NCBI RefSeq assembly: GCF_003347495.1 | Contig: NZ_QCXY01000003.1 | Span: 434,001-498,000, forward strand | Length of the DNA stretch: 64,000 bases | Reading direction: 5' to 3' | From: Pleomorphovibrio marinus | GTDB taxonomy: Bacteria; Bacteroidota; Bacteroidia; Cytophagales; Cyclobacteriaceae | In this document: in pieces, positions 56,246-64,000 of the stretch | Layout: each line of letters begins with the position of its first letter | How positions within the stretch are numbered: the stretch's first letter is position 1 | Program-made: the position numbers and the translations under genes | The notes under the pieces: generated by a model | What the model was told of the DNA's origin: nothing | Databases searched by the model: none | Seen by the model: the letters and a program-made list of their open reading frames with translations, nothing else

Positions 56246-58366
56246 ATGCGCGTGATTATAAAATTAAATCTATCCATCCTGTTTCCTCTTTTACTTTCTA
56301 TAGCCTGCACAAATGAAAAAAATAATGGCTTACCTGAGGGTAAAACAGTATTGTTTACACCTAGAAGTTTAAATTTGAACCTGCCTTATATTTCACCGAA
56401 CCAAGAATATGATTTCTTCAAATCAGAAAATTCAATAATCTTCGAACCTGAGGATGAAAAAAACCATGTCTTAATCAAGGACGAAAATCATAAGGTGGAA
56501 TTTAATAACATCAATTACTTAGTGATTGAGGTGTATTCCGATTCTGATTTTTCCAACGTACTAAATTTGGACTTTTTCAAAAAGGACACAGAAAAAAATG
56601 AACCCCAAATCAGTGCAAGGATAGGCATCAACCCCAGGCTAAAGACCAAGCTCATATTCCCTATTTCCTACCTGGATGGTCAGGAGATTTTTATGCAGCG
56701 ATTTCCCAGACAGTTAAAAGGGACAGTTTTGGGTAGACGGATATCTCCTCAGGAAATAGGCCAGATATCCATCAGGCTAAGGCCGGTTAAGAAAGGTTTT
56801 TACCAACCAAAATTGCTTATCAATAACGCCTATTTCTCTGAAAACCTACCTGATCCATTTGAACCTCTTTCCATGCCAGTAATAGATAAACTCGGCCAAT
56901 GGAAAGACAAAAATTGGGAAGGTAAAACGGCATCTGAGGATGAGATGATAGAGAGGGTCAGGCAACTTGATGAAAGAATTTCAACCGCCTCATTCCCGAA
57001 TGGGTGGAGTAAATATGGTGGAGATAAAAGTTTAAAATTAGCAGGTAAGGGTTTCTTTCGCATCCAACAAAAAGACGGAAAATGGTTTTTTGTGGATCCA
57101 GATGGATATGCTTTTTTGAGTACAGGGGTTGATGTGATGAATCCCGTTTCCTTTGGGCCGGTAGATGGAATTGAAGACCTTTTTGAATGGCTACCAGGAG
57201 AGGATGAAACTTTTGCTGCTGCCGTCACCAACGACAGAGGACAAGAACAGGTCAGTTTCCTGACTTCCAATCTAATCCGGGTTTTTGGGGATAATTGGAG
57301 AAGTAAATGGGAGCTTATGTCTGCCAATTTAATGAAAACCTGGCGCTTCAATACCATTGCCAATTGGTCGGACTCTTCCTTTATCGCTAGCCAGCGCTTA
57401 CCCTATATGATTCCATTGAGGGGATTCCCTTCCACAGAAATTGCTATTTTCAGGGACTTCCCCGATGTTTTCGATCCTTCCTACAGAGAAGCTGCTAAAC
57501 AATTTGCAAGTCAATTGGAAGCCTATAAAAATGACACCCTGCTCATTGGTTACTTCCTAAGAAATGAACCGCATTGGGGTTTTGGAGCCCATAATTTAGC
57601 CTTTGAAATGCTCAGTGTAAAGCAAAATTCCACTACCAAATCAGAATGCATCAATTGGTTATCTTCAAAATACAATGAAAATATTAGTTCCCTTAACGAA
57701 GCATGGAACACAGATTTTGAGGATTTTGGGTCCATTCAGGAGTATGAAATAGATCAGTTGGAATTTAGTAAAAAAGCAGAGGAGGATTTATGGGAGTTTT
57801 CAGGTTTGATGGTGGATGAATATGTAAAAGTAGTTTCGGAAGAAACTAAAAAGGTAGACCCCAATCATTTAAACCTGGGAATGAGGTTTGCATCTATAAG
57901 TACTGATCTTTTTTACAGAACCGGTGCTTACGTAGATGTTTTTTCTATCAACCAATACAGCTCTCCCCACCCCCCTCCTACTCATGAAATTTATGAAAAA
58001 ACGGGTAAGCCCGTCATTATCGGAGAATTCCATCATGGGGCTACTGACAGGGGTTTGCCCGCTTCAGGGATCCGGGCGGCAAAAAACCAAGAGCAAAGAG
58101 GCGTGGCTCTTAGACACTACCTCGAACAGGGGTTTGCAAGAGATGAGGTGATAGGGATGCATTATTTTCAATGGAATGACCAACCTTGGACGGGTAGGTA
58201 TGATGGGGAAAACTATCAAATAGGAGTAATGGATGTAACCCTCCGGCCTTATTCGGAATGGACAGATGCCGCCAAGACTACCAATGAAAGGCTATATGAT
58301 GTAGCTACGGGTAAAGAGGAACCCTTTTATCAAATTATAGAAGATGTACCCTATATCTATTATTAA
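56246..58366 (+). CDS. GH50-like glycosidase (agarase/beta-galactosidase type) lipoprotein
   Basis: The 706-residue lipoprotein (LLSIAC, Cys21) has an N-terminal beta domain (about 30-200) and a TIM barrel with the GH50 pattern: VIDKLGQWKDKNWEG, GFFRIQQKDGKWFFVDPDGY, FNTIANWSDSSF, and GENYQIGVMDVTLRPYSEW at the end. The acid/base is probably Glu441 (FLRNEPHWG) and the nucleophile Glu594 (IIGEFHHG). GH50 members split agarose or related galactans from the end; exact substrate is not shown. It sits immediately after the SusD terminator and is presumed part of the same uptake locus. Confidence 0.82.
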   Translation: MRVIIKLNLSILFPLLLSIACTNEKNNGLPEGKTVLFTPRSLNLNLPYISPNQEYDFFKSENSIIFEPEDEKNHVLIKDENHKVEFNNINYLVIEVYSDSDFSNVLNLDFFKKDTEKNEPQISARIGINPRLKTKLIFPISYLDGQEIFMQRFPRQLKGTVLGRRISPQEIGQISIRLRPVKKGFYQPKLLINNAYFSENLPDPFEPLSMPVIDKLGQWKDKNWEGKTASEDEMIERVRQLDERISTASFPNGWSKYGGDKSLKLAGKGFFRIQQKDGKWFFVDPDGYAFLSTGVDVMNPVSFGPVDGIEDLFEWLPGEDETFAAAVTNDRGQEQVSFLTSNLIRVFGDNWRSKWELMSANLMKTWRFNTIANWSDSSFIASQRLPYMIPLRGFPSTEIAIFRDFPDVFDPSYREAAKQFASQLEAYKNDTLLIGYFLRNEPHWGFGAHNLAFEMLSVKQNSTTKSECINWLSSKYNENISSLNEAWNTDFEDFGSIQEYEIDQLEFSKKAEEDLWEFSGLMVDEYVKVVSEETKKVDPNHLNLGMRFASISTDLFYRTGAYVDVFSINQYSSPHPPPTHEIYEKTGKPVIIGEFHHGATDRGLPASGIRAAKNQEQRGVALRHYLEQGFARDEVIGMHYFQWNDQPWTGRYDGENYQIGVMDVTLRPYSEWTDAAKTTNERLYDVATGKEEPFYQIIEDVPYIYY

Positions 58367-58387
58367 AAATCTACTATAAAATCTTGA

Positions 58388-60739
58388 TCAATGGTGGGGT
58401 TGGCCTTTGGAAGTCAACTCCACTTTTTTTGGGAAGAGTTGAACTGGATCTTCCTTGTTTTGGTAAATTTCCCAAAAAGTATTCGGATCAATATCGGTAT
58501 AAATTGTGTTGGAATATACTTTATCTGGCCATCTGACTTCTATTGAATCGATTTTTCGGACAGCATTTCCCAACCCAATCTCTTGTTGTAAGGGAGAGGA
58601 CCCAAAGCTTCCCCCGGTGCTGACTGTATTAAATATCTCCCTCCTGGATCCATCCTCATAGGAAACCGATAATTTGATCCTGGCACCTATAGCCGAGCGG
58701 TTAGCCTTGCTTCCATGAAGTTTTAACCTGATCCAATTATTGCTATTTCCGGGGTTTTCAAACAAAACATTTCTATATATATCACCTTCAAAGGCACCAC
58801 CCATCACACAATAAATATCCTGATCTCCATCATTATCCATATCTCCAAAAGCGATCCCATGGCCTTTTTGCAAATGTCCAAAGCCACCCTCAAAAGTCAC
58901 ATTAGTGAAACTCTCCCCATTTTCGTTCAAAAACATCTGGGAAGGTATAAGGGAATGAAGCTCTGGAACTCCCGTTCCCACGTAAAAATCAGGATAACCG
59001 TCGTTATTGATGTCTCCAAAATTACTTCCCATACTAAACAAAGGAACTTGTAAGCCTGCTTCCCTGCTTATATCCGTAAATGTTAAATCACCATTGTTTC
59101 TATATAACTTTGGCAAAGAAGCCCCAGTAGGTAAACCCAAGAAACTTGCGGCTACTGAATAAGGGACCGTTTCCTCTGTACCGTACCCGGAAACAAAAAT
59201 ATCCAGAAAGCCATCCTGGTCATAATCCCAAAACCAAACTGGAAAACTGTGAAAGGGATTCCCCACCCCTGCAATTTCCGTGATTTCCTCAAAACTGGGA
59301 TGCCCTTTAGATGGAATTTGATTGATAAACAGCCTGTTTTTACCTCCTAAAACAGACATATATACATCTGGGTATCCATCATTATTGATGTCCCCCCAGC
59401 TTACTCCTTTTACAAAATCCGACACATCCAATCCTGCTTGTTTGGCTTCATTTCGAAAGGTGCCATCCCCATTGTTCATAAATAATTCACACGGGTAATT
59501 TTTTCTACCTGGTATGGATGCGAAATTCAATGTCTCTCCCTTGGATTCATTTCCGATAAAAAGATCCAGCCAACCATCATTGTCCACATCTACCCAAGAG
59601 GCCGTTTGGGTAGGATATTGGGATAAAATTCCTGCTTCAAAGGTAACGTCTTCAAAAGTTCCGTCTCCGTTATTTTTCAATAGGGAATTGGGAATTTCCC
59701 CCTCTGATCCCTTCCATGCTCCTCGCATTAGGAGAATATCCGGATACCCATCGTTATTGTAATCCCCATGAATCAAATTAAGGCCTCCGGTAATTCCCAA
59801 TAATCCCGCCTCTTTGGTCTTATTGACAAATGTCCCATTCCCTTGATTTTCATAAAAAAACAATTGATCACTCATCCCGAATGAACTGGTCATAATATCA
59901 AGAAACCCATTTCCCGTAAAATCTTCCATCGCAACTCCACCGGACAAACCATTGGTATCGATTCCCAAACTACCTGCCACATCCCTAAATGGCTCTATAT
60001 CTATTGTTTTATCCGTGTTTAGAATAGGAATCAACAACTCATGAGGTATTTCTTCTGGATATTTCCCCAGGGTCATTGCTGCAATATGATACAGCCACCT
60101 GCTGTGTAGATCACCTGGGTTATTTCTTAATAACAAAGCATAAAATTCCATAGCTTTTTCTGATCCCAACTCCCACTGGTGTTGGGCGGCAGAACTTATC
60201 GGCAAAATACAGGACTGGTGATTATGATAGCGCAGGCAGTTCTCCTGTTCACCTAAACGTAGGTAAGCAATACCTAATAGTCCGAAAATCTCTCTCACAT
60301 CTGCATCTATATAATCCATAATAGGATCCTGATTCCTTAGGATTTCCTGCAATATTTCAATGGCAGACCATGTATTTCCTGCATTTAGGCTTTCTTTAGC
60401 TGAAAGATATTTATATTTCCATTGCTCTTGATCATCAGGAGATTCCTCTGCTAACTTTTTGAATAAAGTTGCCCTCCTGGAATTCAAATAAATGTTTATC
60501 TCTGGGTTTTCTTCATTCCTTGATTTTTTTAAAAGATTGATCATTTTTACCGTCCCTTCTGGCCGGCCTTCCAACCCTACCGTGTCCAAATTGATGGTCA
60601 TTTCATTTTCAAAAGACCCAAAAAGGAGGGTTCTCCCCTTATTGCTTTTTTGGCAGGAAAATAATAAACATATCCCCATAACCACCATAAAGAAGGGGTT
60701 TGAATAAAGTAGTTCAACTTTGTATTTATATGATTTCAA
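58388..60739 (-). CDS. VCBS / ASPIC-UnbV (CRTAC1-type) lipoprotein, second copy
   Basis: The 783-residue lipoprotein (LLFSC, Cys29) has a helical, TPR-like N-terminal part (about 40-230) and a row of FG-GAP/VCBS calcium loops (DFTGNGFLDIMTS, DYNNDGYPDILLM, DINNDGYPDVYMS, DMDNDGDQDIYCV) followed by an ASPIC/UnbV domain (SAIGARIKLSVSYE ... VRWPDKVY). It is convergent with the GH50-like gene (22 bases apart) and related to the protein at 46962-49157. A well-formed promoter precedes it. Surface ligand binding is inferred. Confidence 0.92.
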   Translation of the reverse strand: MKSYKYKVELLYSNPFFMVVMGICLLFSCQKSNKGRTLLFGSFENEMTINLDTVGLEGRPEGTVKMINLLKKSRNEENPEINIYLNSRRATLFKKLAEESPDDQEQWKYKYLSAKESLNAGNTWSAIEILQEILRNQDPIMDYIDADVREIFGLLGIAYLRLGEQENCLRYHNHQSCILPISSAAQHQWELGSEKAMEFYALLLRNNPGDLHSRWLYHIAAMTLGKYPEEIPHELLIPILNTDKTIDIEPFRDVAGSLGIDTNGLSGGVAMEDFTGNGFLDIMTSSFGMSDQLFFYENQGNGTFVNKTKEAGLLGITGGLNLIHGDYNNDGYPDILLMRGAWKGSEGEIPNSLLKNNGDGTFEDVTFEAGILSQYPTQTASWVDVDNDGWLDLFIGNESKGETLNFASIPGRKNYPCELFMNNGDGTFRNEAKQAGLDVSDFVKGVSWGDINNDGYPDVYMSVLGGKNRLFINQIPSKGHPSFEEITEIAGVGNPFHSFPVWFWDYDQDGFLDIFVSGYGTEETVPYSVAASFLGLPTGASLPKLYRNNGDLTFTDISREAGLQVPLFSMGSNFGDINNDGYPDFYVGTGVPELHSLIPSQMFLNENGESFTNVTFEGGFGHLQKGHGIAFGDMDNDGDQDIYCVMGGAFEGDIYRNVLFENPGNSNNWIRLKLHGSKANRSAIGARIKLSVSYEDGSRREIFNTVSTGGSFGSSPLQQEIGLGNAVRKIDSIEVRWPDKVYSNTIYTDIDPNTFWEIYQNKEDPVQLFPKKVELTSKGQPHH

Positions 60740-60802
60740 ATTCTGGTTAATTACAGTTCAGGACAATCCGGAATAATTTCAAAAGCCTATTCGGATTATG
60801 TT

Positions 60803-60835
60803 CAAAGATAAGAGGTATCTTCATTTTAAATCAAA
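60803..60835 (-). promoter_or_regulatory. Promoter of the second VCBS/ASPIC-UnbV gene
   Basis: On the minus strand a TTTG (60832-60835) is followed after 21 bases by TATCTTTG (60803-60810), fitting the Bacteroidota -33/-7 pattern. It is 64 bases before the start codon. Confidence 0.7.
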
Positions 60836-60883
60836 GCAAAATTCCTTAATTTGCCCAAGACTCAATCCCAAATCACCTGAAAA

Positions 60884-62179
60884 ATGAAAAAGATTTTTTT
60901 CCCATCTCTTATTCTCTTTGTAATTATGTCTACCCTTGGTCATTCTCAAAATTTATCTGACCAAAAACCTGTAAGGGTAGAATTGGAAATGCTTCCGGAC
61001 AACAGCTATCAATTTCTCCGCAATGGAGAGCCCTACTACATTAAAGGCGCAGGGGGGAGTCAATATATTTATAGAGTAGCCGCATATGGAGGAAATTCCA
61101 TCCGAACCTGGAGTACACAAAACGGAAAAGAGGTCCTTGATTCTGCACATAAAAATGGACTGACAGTCTTGATGGGGCTGAGTGTGGCACGTGAAAGGCA
61201 TGGGTTTGATTATGATGACGAAGACGCAGTGGAAAAACAGCTTCAGAACCTAAAAAAAGAGGTGGAAAAATATAAATCTCATCCCGCATTACTTGCTTGG
61301 GGGATAGGAAATGAATTGAACCTTGAGTACACCAACCCAAAAGTTTGGGATGCAGTGAATGATATCTCGAAAATGATTCATGAAATAGATCCCAATCACC
61401 CAACCACCACCGTTTTGGCGGGTACTAATAAAGCAGTAATAGATCTAATAAAAGAAAGATGTACTGATATTGATTTACTTTCCATCAATACTTATGGAGG
61501 ATTGGAAAGTTTACCAAGAACCCTTCAAAATGTGGGATGGGACGGTCCCTACATGGTAACCGAATGGGGGCCTACCGGGCATTGGGAAGGATTACAGACA
61601 GAGTGGGATATAGCCATTGAAGAAACCAGTAGTGAGAAAGCGGCTGTTTATAGACGCCGCTATAACTATTCCATGAACCGAGACAAGAAAAAGTGTCTTG
61701 GTTCCTATGTTTTTCTCTGGGGGCAAAAACAGGAAAGAACTCCAACCTGGTATGGTCTGTTTACCGAAGCTGGAGAGGAGTCAGAGGTGTTGGATGTAAT
61801 GCATTTCCTTTGGTCTGGGAAATGGCCTGAGAACAAGGCCCCACATATCTATTCTTTGCAATTGGACAATCGAAATGCGGTGGATAATATTTACCTTCAG
61901 CCAAACGAGGAATACAAAGTCTTGGCTATTGCAATTGATCCTGAAAATGAGTCATTGGCGTACAGGTGGGAAATTCTCCCGGAACCAAAAGAATTCAGTG
62001 TTGGGGGTGACCGAGAAGACAGACCCAAACCTGTGCCCGGTCTTATTTCTTCCTCCGGAGAGGGATTAGCAACTATGAAAGCTCCTGAAAATGAGGGTCC
62101 ATACAGGGTATTTGTCTACGTTACGGATGGCCAAAACAAAGTAGCTACTGCCAATGTGCCCTTTTTTGTCAAACCTTAG
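60884..62179 (+). CDS. GH2-type TIM-barrel glycosidase
   Basis: The 431-residue secreted protein (signal ending LGHSQN) has a compact TIM barrel related to the GH2 catalytic domain: YIKGAGGSQYIYRV, a GNSIRTWST strand, the acid/base Glu144 in WGIGNELNLEY, and the nucleophile Glu227 in VTEWGPTG. The C-terminal 120 residues form a beta sandwich. It lacks the jelly-roll domains of full-length GH2 beta-galactosidases. The next gene begins 27 bases after its stop, so the two share a transcript. Substrate unknown, but its place next to the GH50-like locus suggests the same polysaccharide. Confidence 0.82.
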   Translation: MKKIFFPSLILFVIMSTLGHSQNLSDQKPVRVELEMLPDNSYQFLRNGEPYYIKGAGGSQYIYRVAAYGGNSIRTWSTQNGKEVLDSAHKNGLTVLMGLSVARERHGFDYDDEDAVEKQLQNLKKEVEKYKSHPALLAWGIGNELNLEYTNPKVWDAVNDISKMIHEIDPNHPTTTVLAGTNKAVIDLIKERCTDIDLLSINTYGGLESLPRTLQNVGWDGPYMVTEWGPTGHWEGLQTEWDIAIEETSSEKAAVYRRRYNYSMNRDKKKCLGSYVFLWGQKQERTPTWYGLFTEAGEESEVLDVMHFLWSGKWPENKAPHIYSLQLDNRNAVDNIYLQPNEEYKVLAIAIDPENESLAYRWEILPEPKEFSVGGDREDRPKPVPGLISSSGEGLATMKAPENEGPYRVFVYVTDGQNKVATANVPFFVKP

Positions 62180-62206
62180 GGACTAGTGAAAAATTGTCTT
62201 TATCTA

Positions 62207-64000
62207 ATGAATATGGTGGGGAATCAGTGGGTTGTTTTTATTGTGGGTCTGCTTCTTCTGTGTGCATGCAAGAAGGACCAGGAAAACAGGCGGTTTAGAG
62301 AAGTGTCTGCTTCTCATTCATCTATTAAATTTGAAAATAAATTAACAGAGTATCAAAACTGGAATTACCTGCTCTATTACTATTTCTATAACGGTGGAGG
62401 GGTAGCCATCGGAGACATCAATAATGATGGCTTGCCAGATATTTTTTTTACGGGTAATCAAGTGAAAAACAAACTGTACCTGAATAAGGGGAATTTCATC
62501 TTTGAGGATATTTCCGAAAAAGCAGGGATAGAAGGTGGCGATTCCTGGTCCACCGGAGTGACAATGGCAGATGTAAATGGGGACGGATTACTCGATATTT
62601 ATGTCTGTCACTCGGGTAAATTTTCCAACAGGGCCAATCAGCTTTTTCTCAACAATGGGGATTTGACCTTTTCCGAGGTTGCTAAGGAGTGGGGAGTAGA
62701 TGACCCAGGTTATTCTACTCAGGCAGTTTTTTTTGATATGGATAATGATGGGGATTTGGACATGTACCTATTGAACCACCCCGTTGATTTCAATAAAACA
62801 GTAAACCTCCAAATGAATATCGGAACCCCTGAGCATGGTTCTGACAAGCTTTTTAGAAATGAAGGAGGTCATTTTCAGGACATTACTGACCAGGCTGGGA
62901 TTAACAGGTATGGATACGGATTAGGAGTCGTTGTGGCTGACTTTGACCAAGATGGATTTACCGATATCTATGTAGCAAATGATTTTCTTACTCCGGATTA
63001 CCTCTTCATCAACCAGGGAGATGGTACATTTCGGGATGACATAAAAAATTCAATCGGACATACCTCCCATTTCGGTATGGGAGTGGACGCAGTTGATATA
63101 GACAATGACGGTTGGCTGGATATCATGGAGTTGGATATGATGCCTAAAGACCATTTTAGGAAGCATACAAATACGAAAGAAGTAAGCCGAAACATGTTTT
63201 GGAGAAACGTGAACATAGGACACCATTACCAATACATGATCAATACCCTCCAACTCAACCAGGGCATCAGGCCGGACGGGAAGGGACCTGTATTTTCTGA
63301 AATTGCCCAATTAGTAGGCGTAGACAGGACTGACTGGAGCTGGGCGGTACTTATGGCAGACTTTGACAACGACGGCTGGAAGGATATATTCATCACCAAC
63401 GGCATACGCAGGGATGTCAATGACAATGACTATTGGAAAAACAGTAGGAATACCAACACGGAACTAATATTAGATCGAGCAGACATAGAAAAAATCCCGG
63501 TCCATCCCGTAGCCAACTTCGCCTACCGGAATGAAGGGGGGCTGCAGTTCTCCGACGTAGGTGCCGACTGGGGACTGGATTTGAAGGGTTTTTCCAATGG
63601 GGCCGCCTATGCGGACCTGGACGGGGACGGGGACCTGGACCTGGTGGTCAACAACCTGGACGGGCCCGCCGCGGTGTATGAAAACAGGTCCGCGCAGATG
63701 GACTCCCTGCACTTTCTCAGGGTCTCCCTGCGGGCACCCGGCGGCAACAGGTTCGGGCTGGGAACAAAGGTGCAGCTTTGGCAGAACGGGGATACCCAGT
63801 ACCAGGAACTCACACTTACACGGGGTTTCCAGTCCTCCGTGGAGCCCGTGCTCCATTTCGGGCTGGGAAAAAACGGCAAAGTGGACTCCCTGGAACTGGT
63901 CTGGCCGGGAGGCCTGAGGGAAATGCACTATAACCCCAAATCCGACCTCCATCACGTGCTGGAAAAAGGTACAGGCATACCCTCCCCAGAAAAAACCTCA
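62207..64000 (+). CDS. VCBS / ASPIC-UnbV (CRTAC1-type) lipoprotein, third copy, incomplete at window end
   Basis: From the ATG at 62207 an uninterrupted frame of 598 codons runs to the last base. The lipobox is LLLCAC (Cys21). It has VCBS calcium loops DINNDGLPDIFFT, DVNGDGLLDIYVC, DMDNDGDLDMYLL, DFDQDGFTDIYVA, DIDNDGWLDIMEL and DFDNDGWKDIFIT, and begins an ASPIC/UnbV domain (GTKVQLWQNGD ... LELVWPGG). Unlike the other two, it has no helical N-terminal domain. The last ~500 bases are far richer in G+C than the rest (41 of 60 in 63601-63660 against 21 of 60 in 63121-63180). Relatives are over 1000 residues. Confidence 0.92.
   Translation, partial: MNMVGNQWVVFIVGLLLLCACKKDQENRRFREVSASHSSIKFENKLTEYQNWNYLLYYYFYNGGGVAIGDINNDGLPDIFFTGNQVKNKLYLNKGNFIFEDISEKAGIEGGDSWSTGVTMADVNGDGLLDIYVCHSGKFSNRANQLFLNNGDLTFSEVAKEWGVDDPGYSTQAVFFDMDNDGDLDMYLLNHPVDFNKTVNLQMNIGTPEHGSDKLFRNEGGHFQDITDQAGINRYGYGLGVVVADFDQDGFTDIYVANDFLTPDYLFINQGDGTFRDDIKNSIGHTSHFGMGVDAVDIDNDGWLDIMELDMMPKDHFRKHTNTKEVSRNMFWRNVNIGHHYQYMINTLQLNQGIRPDGKGPVFSEIAQLVGVDRTDWSWAVLMADFDNDGWKDIFITNGIRRDVNDNDYWKNSRNTNTELILDRADIEKIPVHPVANFAYRNEGGLQFSDVGADWGLDLKGFSNGAAYADLDGDGDLDLVVNNLDGPAAVYENRSAQMDSLHFLRVSLRAPGGNRFGLGTKVQLWQNGDTQYQELTLTRGFQSSVEPVLHFGLGKNGKVDSLELVWPGGLREMHYNPKSDLHHVLEKGTGIPSPEKTS

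Overview
The window reads as chromosomal DNA of a Bacteroidota bacterium, most likely a marine or environmental member of Cytophagales (the Cyclobacteriaceae are the best guess). The signs are SusC/SusD and ECF-sigma/FecR modules, a one-piece hybrid two-component regulator, many lipoproteins with a short lipobox, CRTAC1-type VCBS/ASPIC-UnbV proteins, promoters matching the Bacteroidota -33 TTTG / -7 TAnnTTTG pattern, and little use of strong Shine-Dalgarno sites. No rRNA, tRNA or CRISPR array was found. The genus call is inference.

Layout. 1-10.3 kb: scattered secreted and lipid-anchored proteins (a lipocalin-like lipoprotein, a Tat-exported aldo/keto reductase, an exported RraA-family protein, two alpha/beta hydrolases, an AraC regulator, small membrane proteins), with a dense patch of a palindromic dispersed repeat. 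10.5-17 kb: a very large sulfatase/GH78 rhamnosidase fusion, a CHASE3-like histidine kinase, and a graveyard of two abutting IS1634/IS4-type transposase remnants followed by a broken copy of the 3' end of the DUF6567-like gene at 9.9 kb. 17-30 kb: two BlaI/M56 (BlaR1-like) regulator pairs, FISUMP and lipocalin-like lipoproteins, an orphan MacB/FtsX permease and an outer-membrane receptor. 30-39 kb: a 1355-residue hybrid two-component regulator, an NHL/ScyD-like lipoprotein, a class-C-type serine hydrolase whose 3' end is duplicated 7 kb upstream, an outer-membrane barrel, and a Crp/Fnr-type regulator flanked by FNR-like dyads. 39-43.6 kb: small membrane proteins, an mlaE-mlaF-mlaD lipid-transport operon and a DUF3667 protein.

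43.9-64 kb is the most coherent block. A sigma/anti-sigma/SusC/SusD operon runs right into a GH50-like glycosidase. Divergent from it is a three-gene operon of a VCBS/ASPIC-UnbV lipoprotein, a vanadium-haloperoxidase-type lipoprotein and a c-haem plus VCBS lipoprotein. Beyond are a second VCBS/ASPIC-UnbV lipoprotein, a GH2-type TIM-barrel enzyme and a third VCBS lipoprotein that runs off the window. The inference is a cell-surface polysaccharide (perhaps galactan) uptake system controlled by transenvelope signalling through the STN domain of SusC, FecR and the ECF sigma factor. The link to a haloperoxidase and to a family of large propeller lipoproteins is unusual.

Two regulatory patterns recur: phased operator-like repeats 20 bp apart over both blaI promoters, and a palindromic repeat family whose copies tend to begin at or within a few bases of a stop codon and, in the mla operon, exactly fill the gap between two genes.
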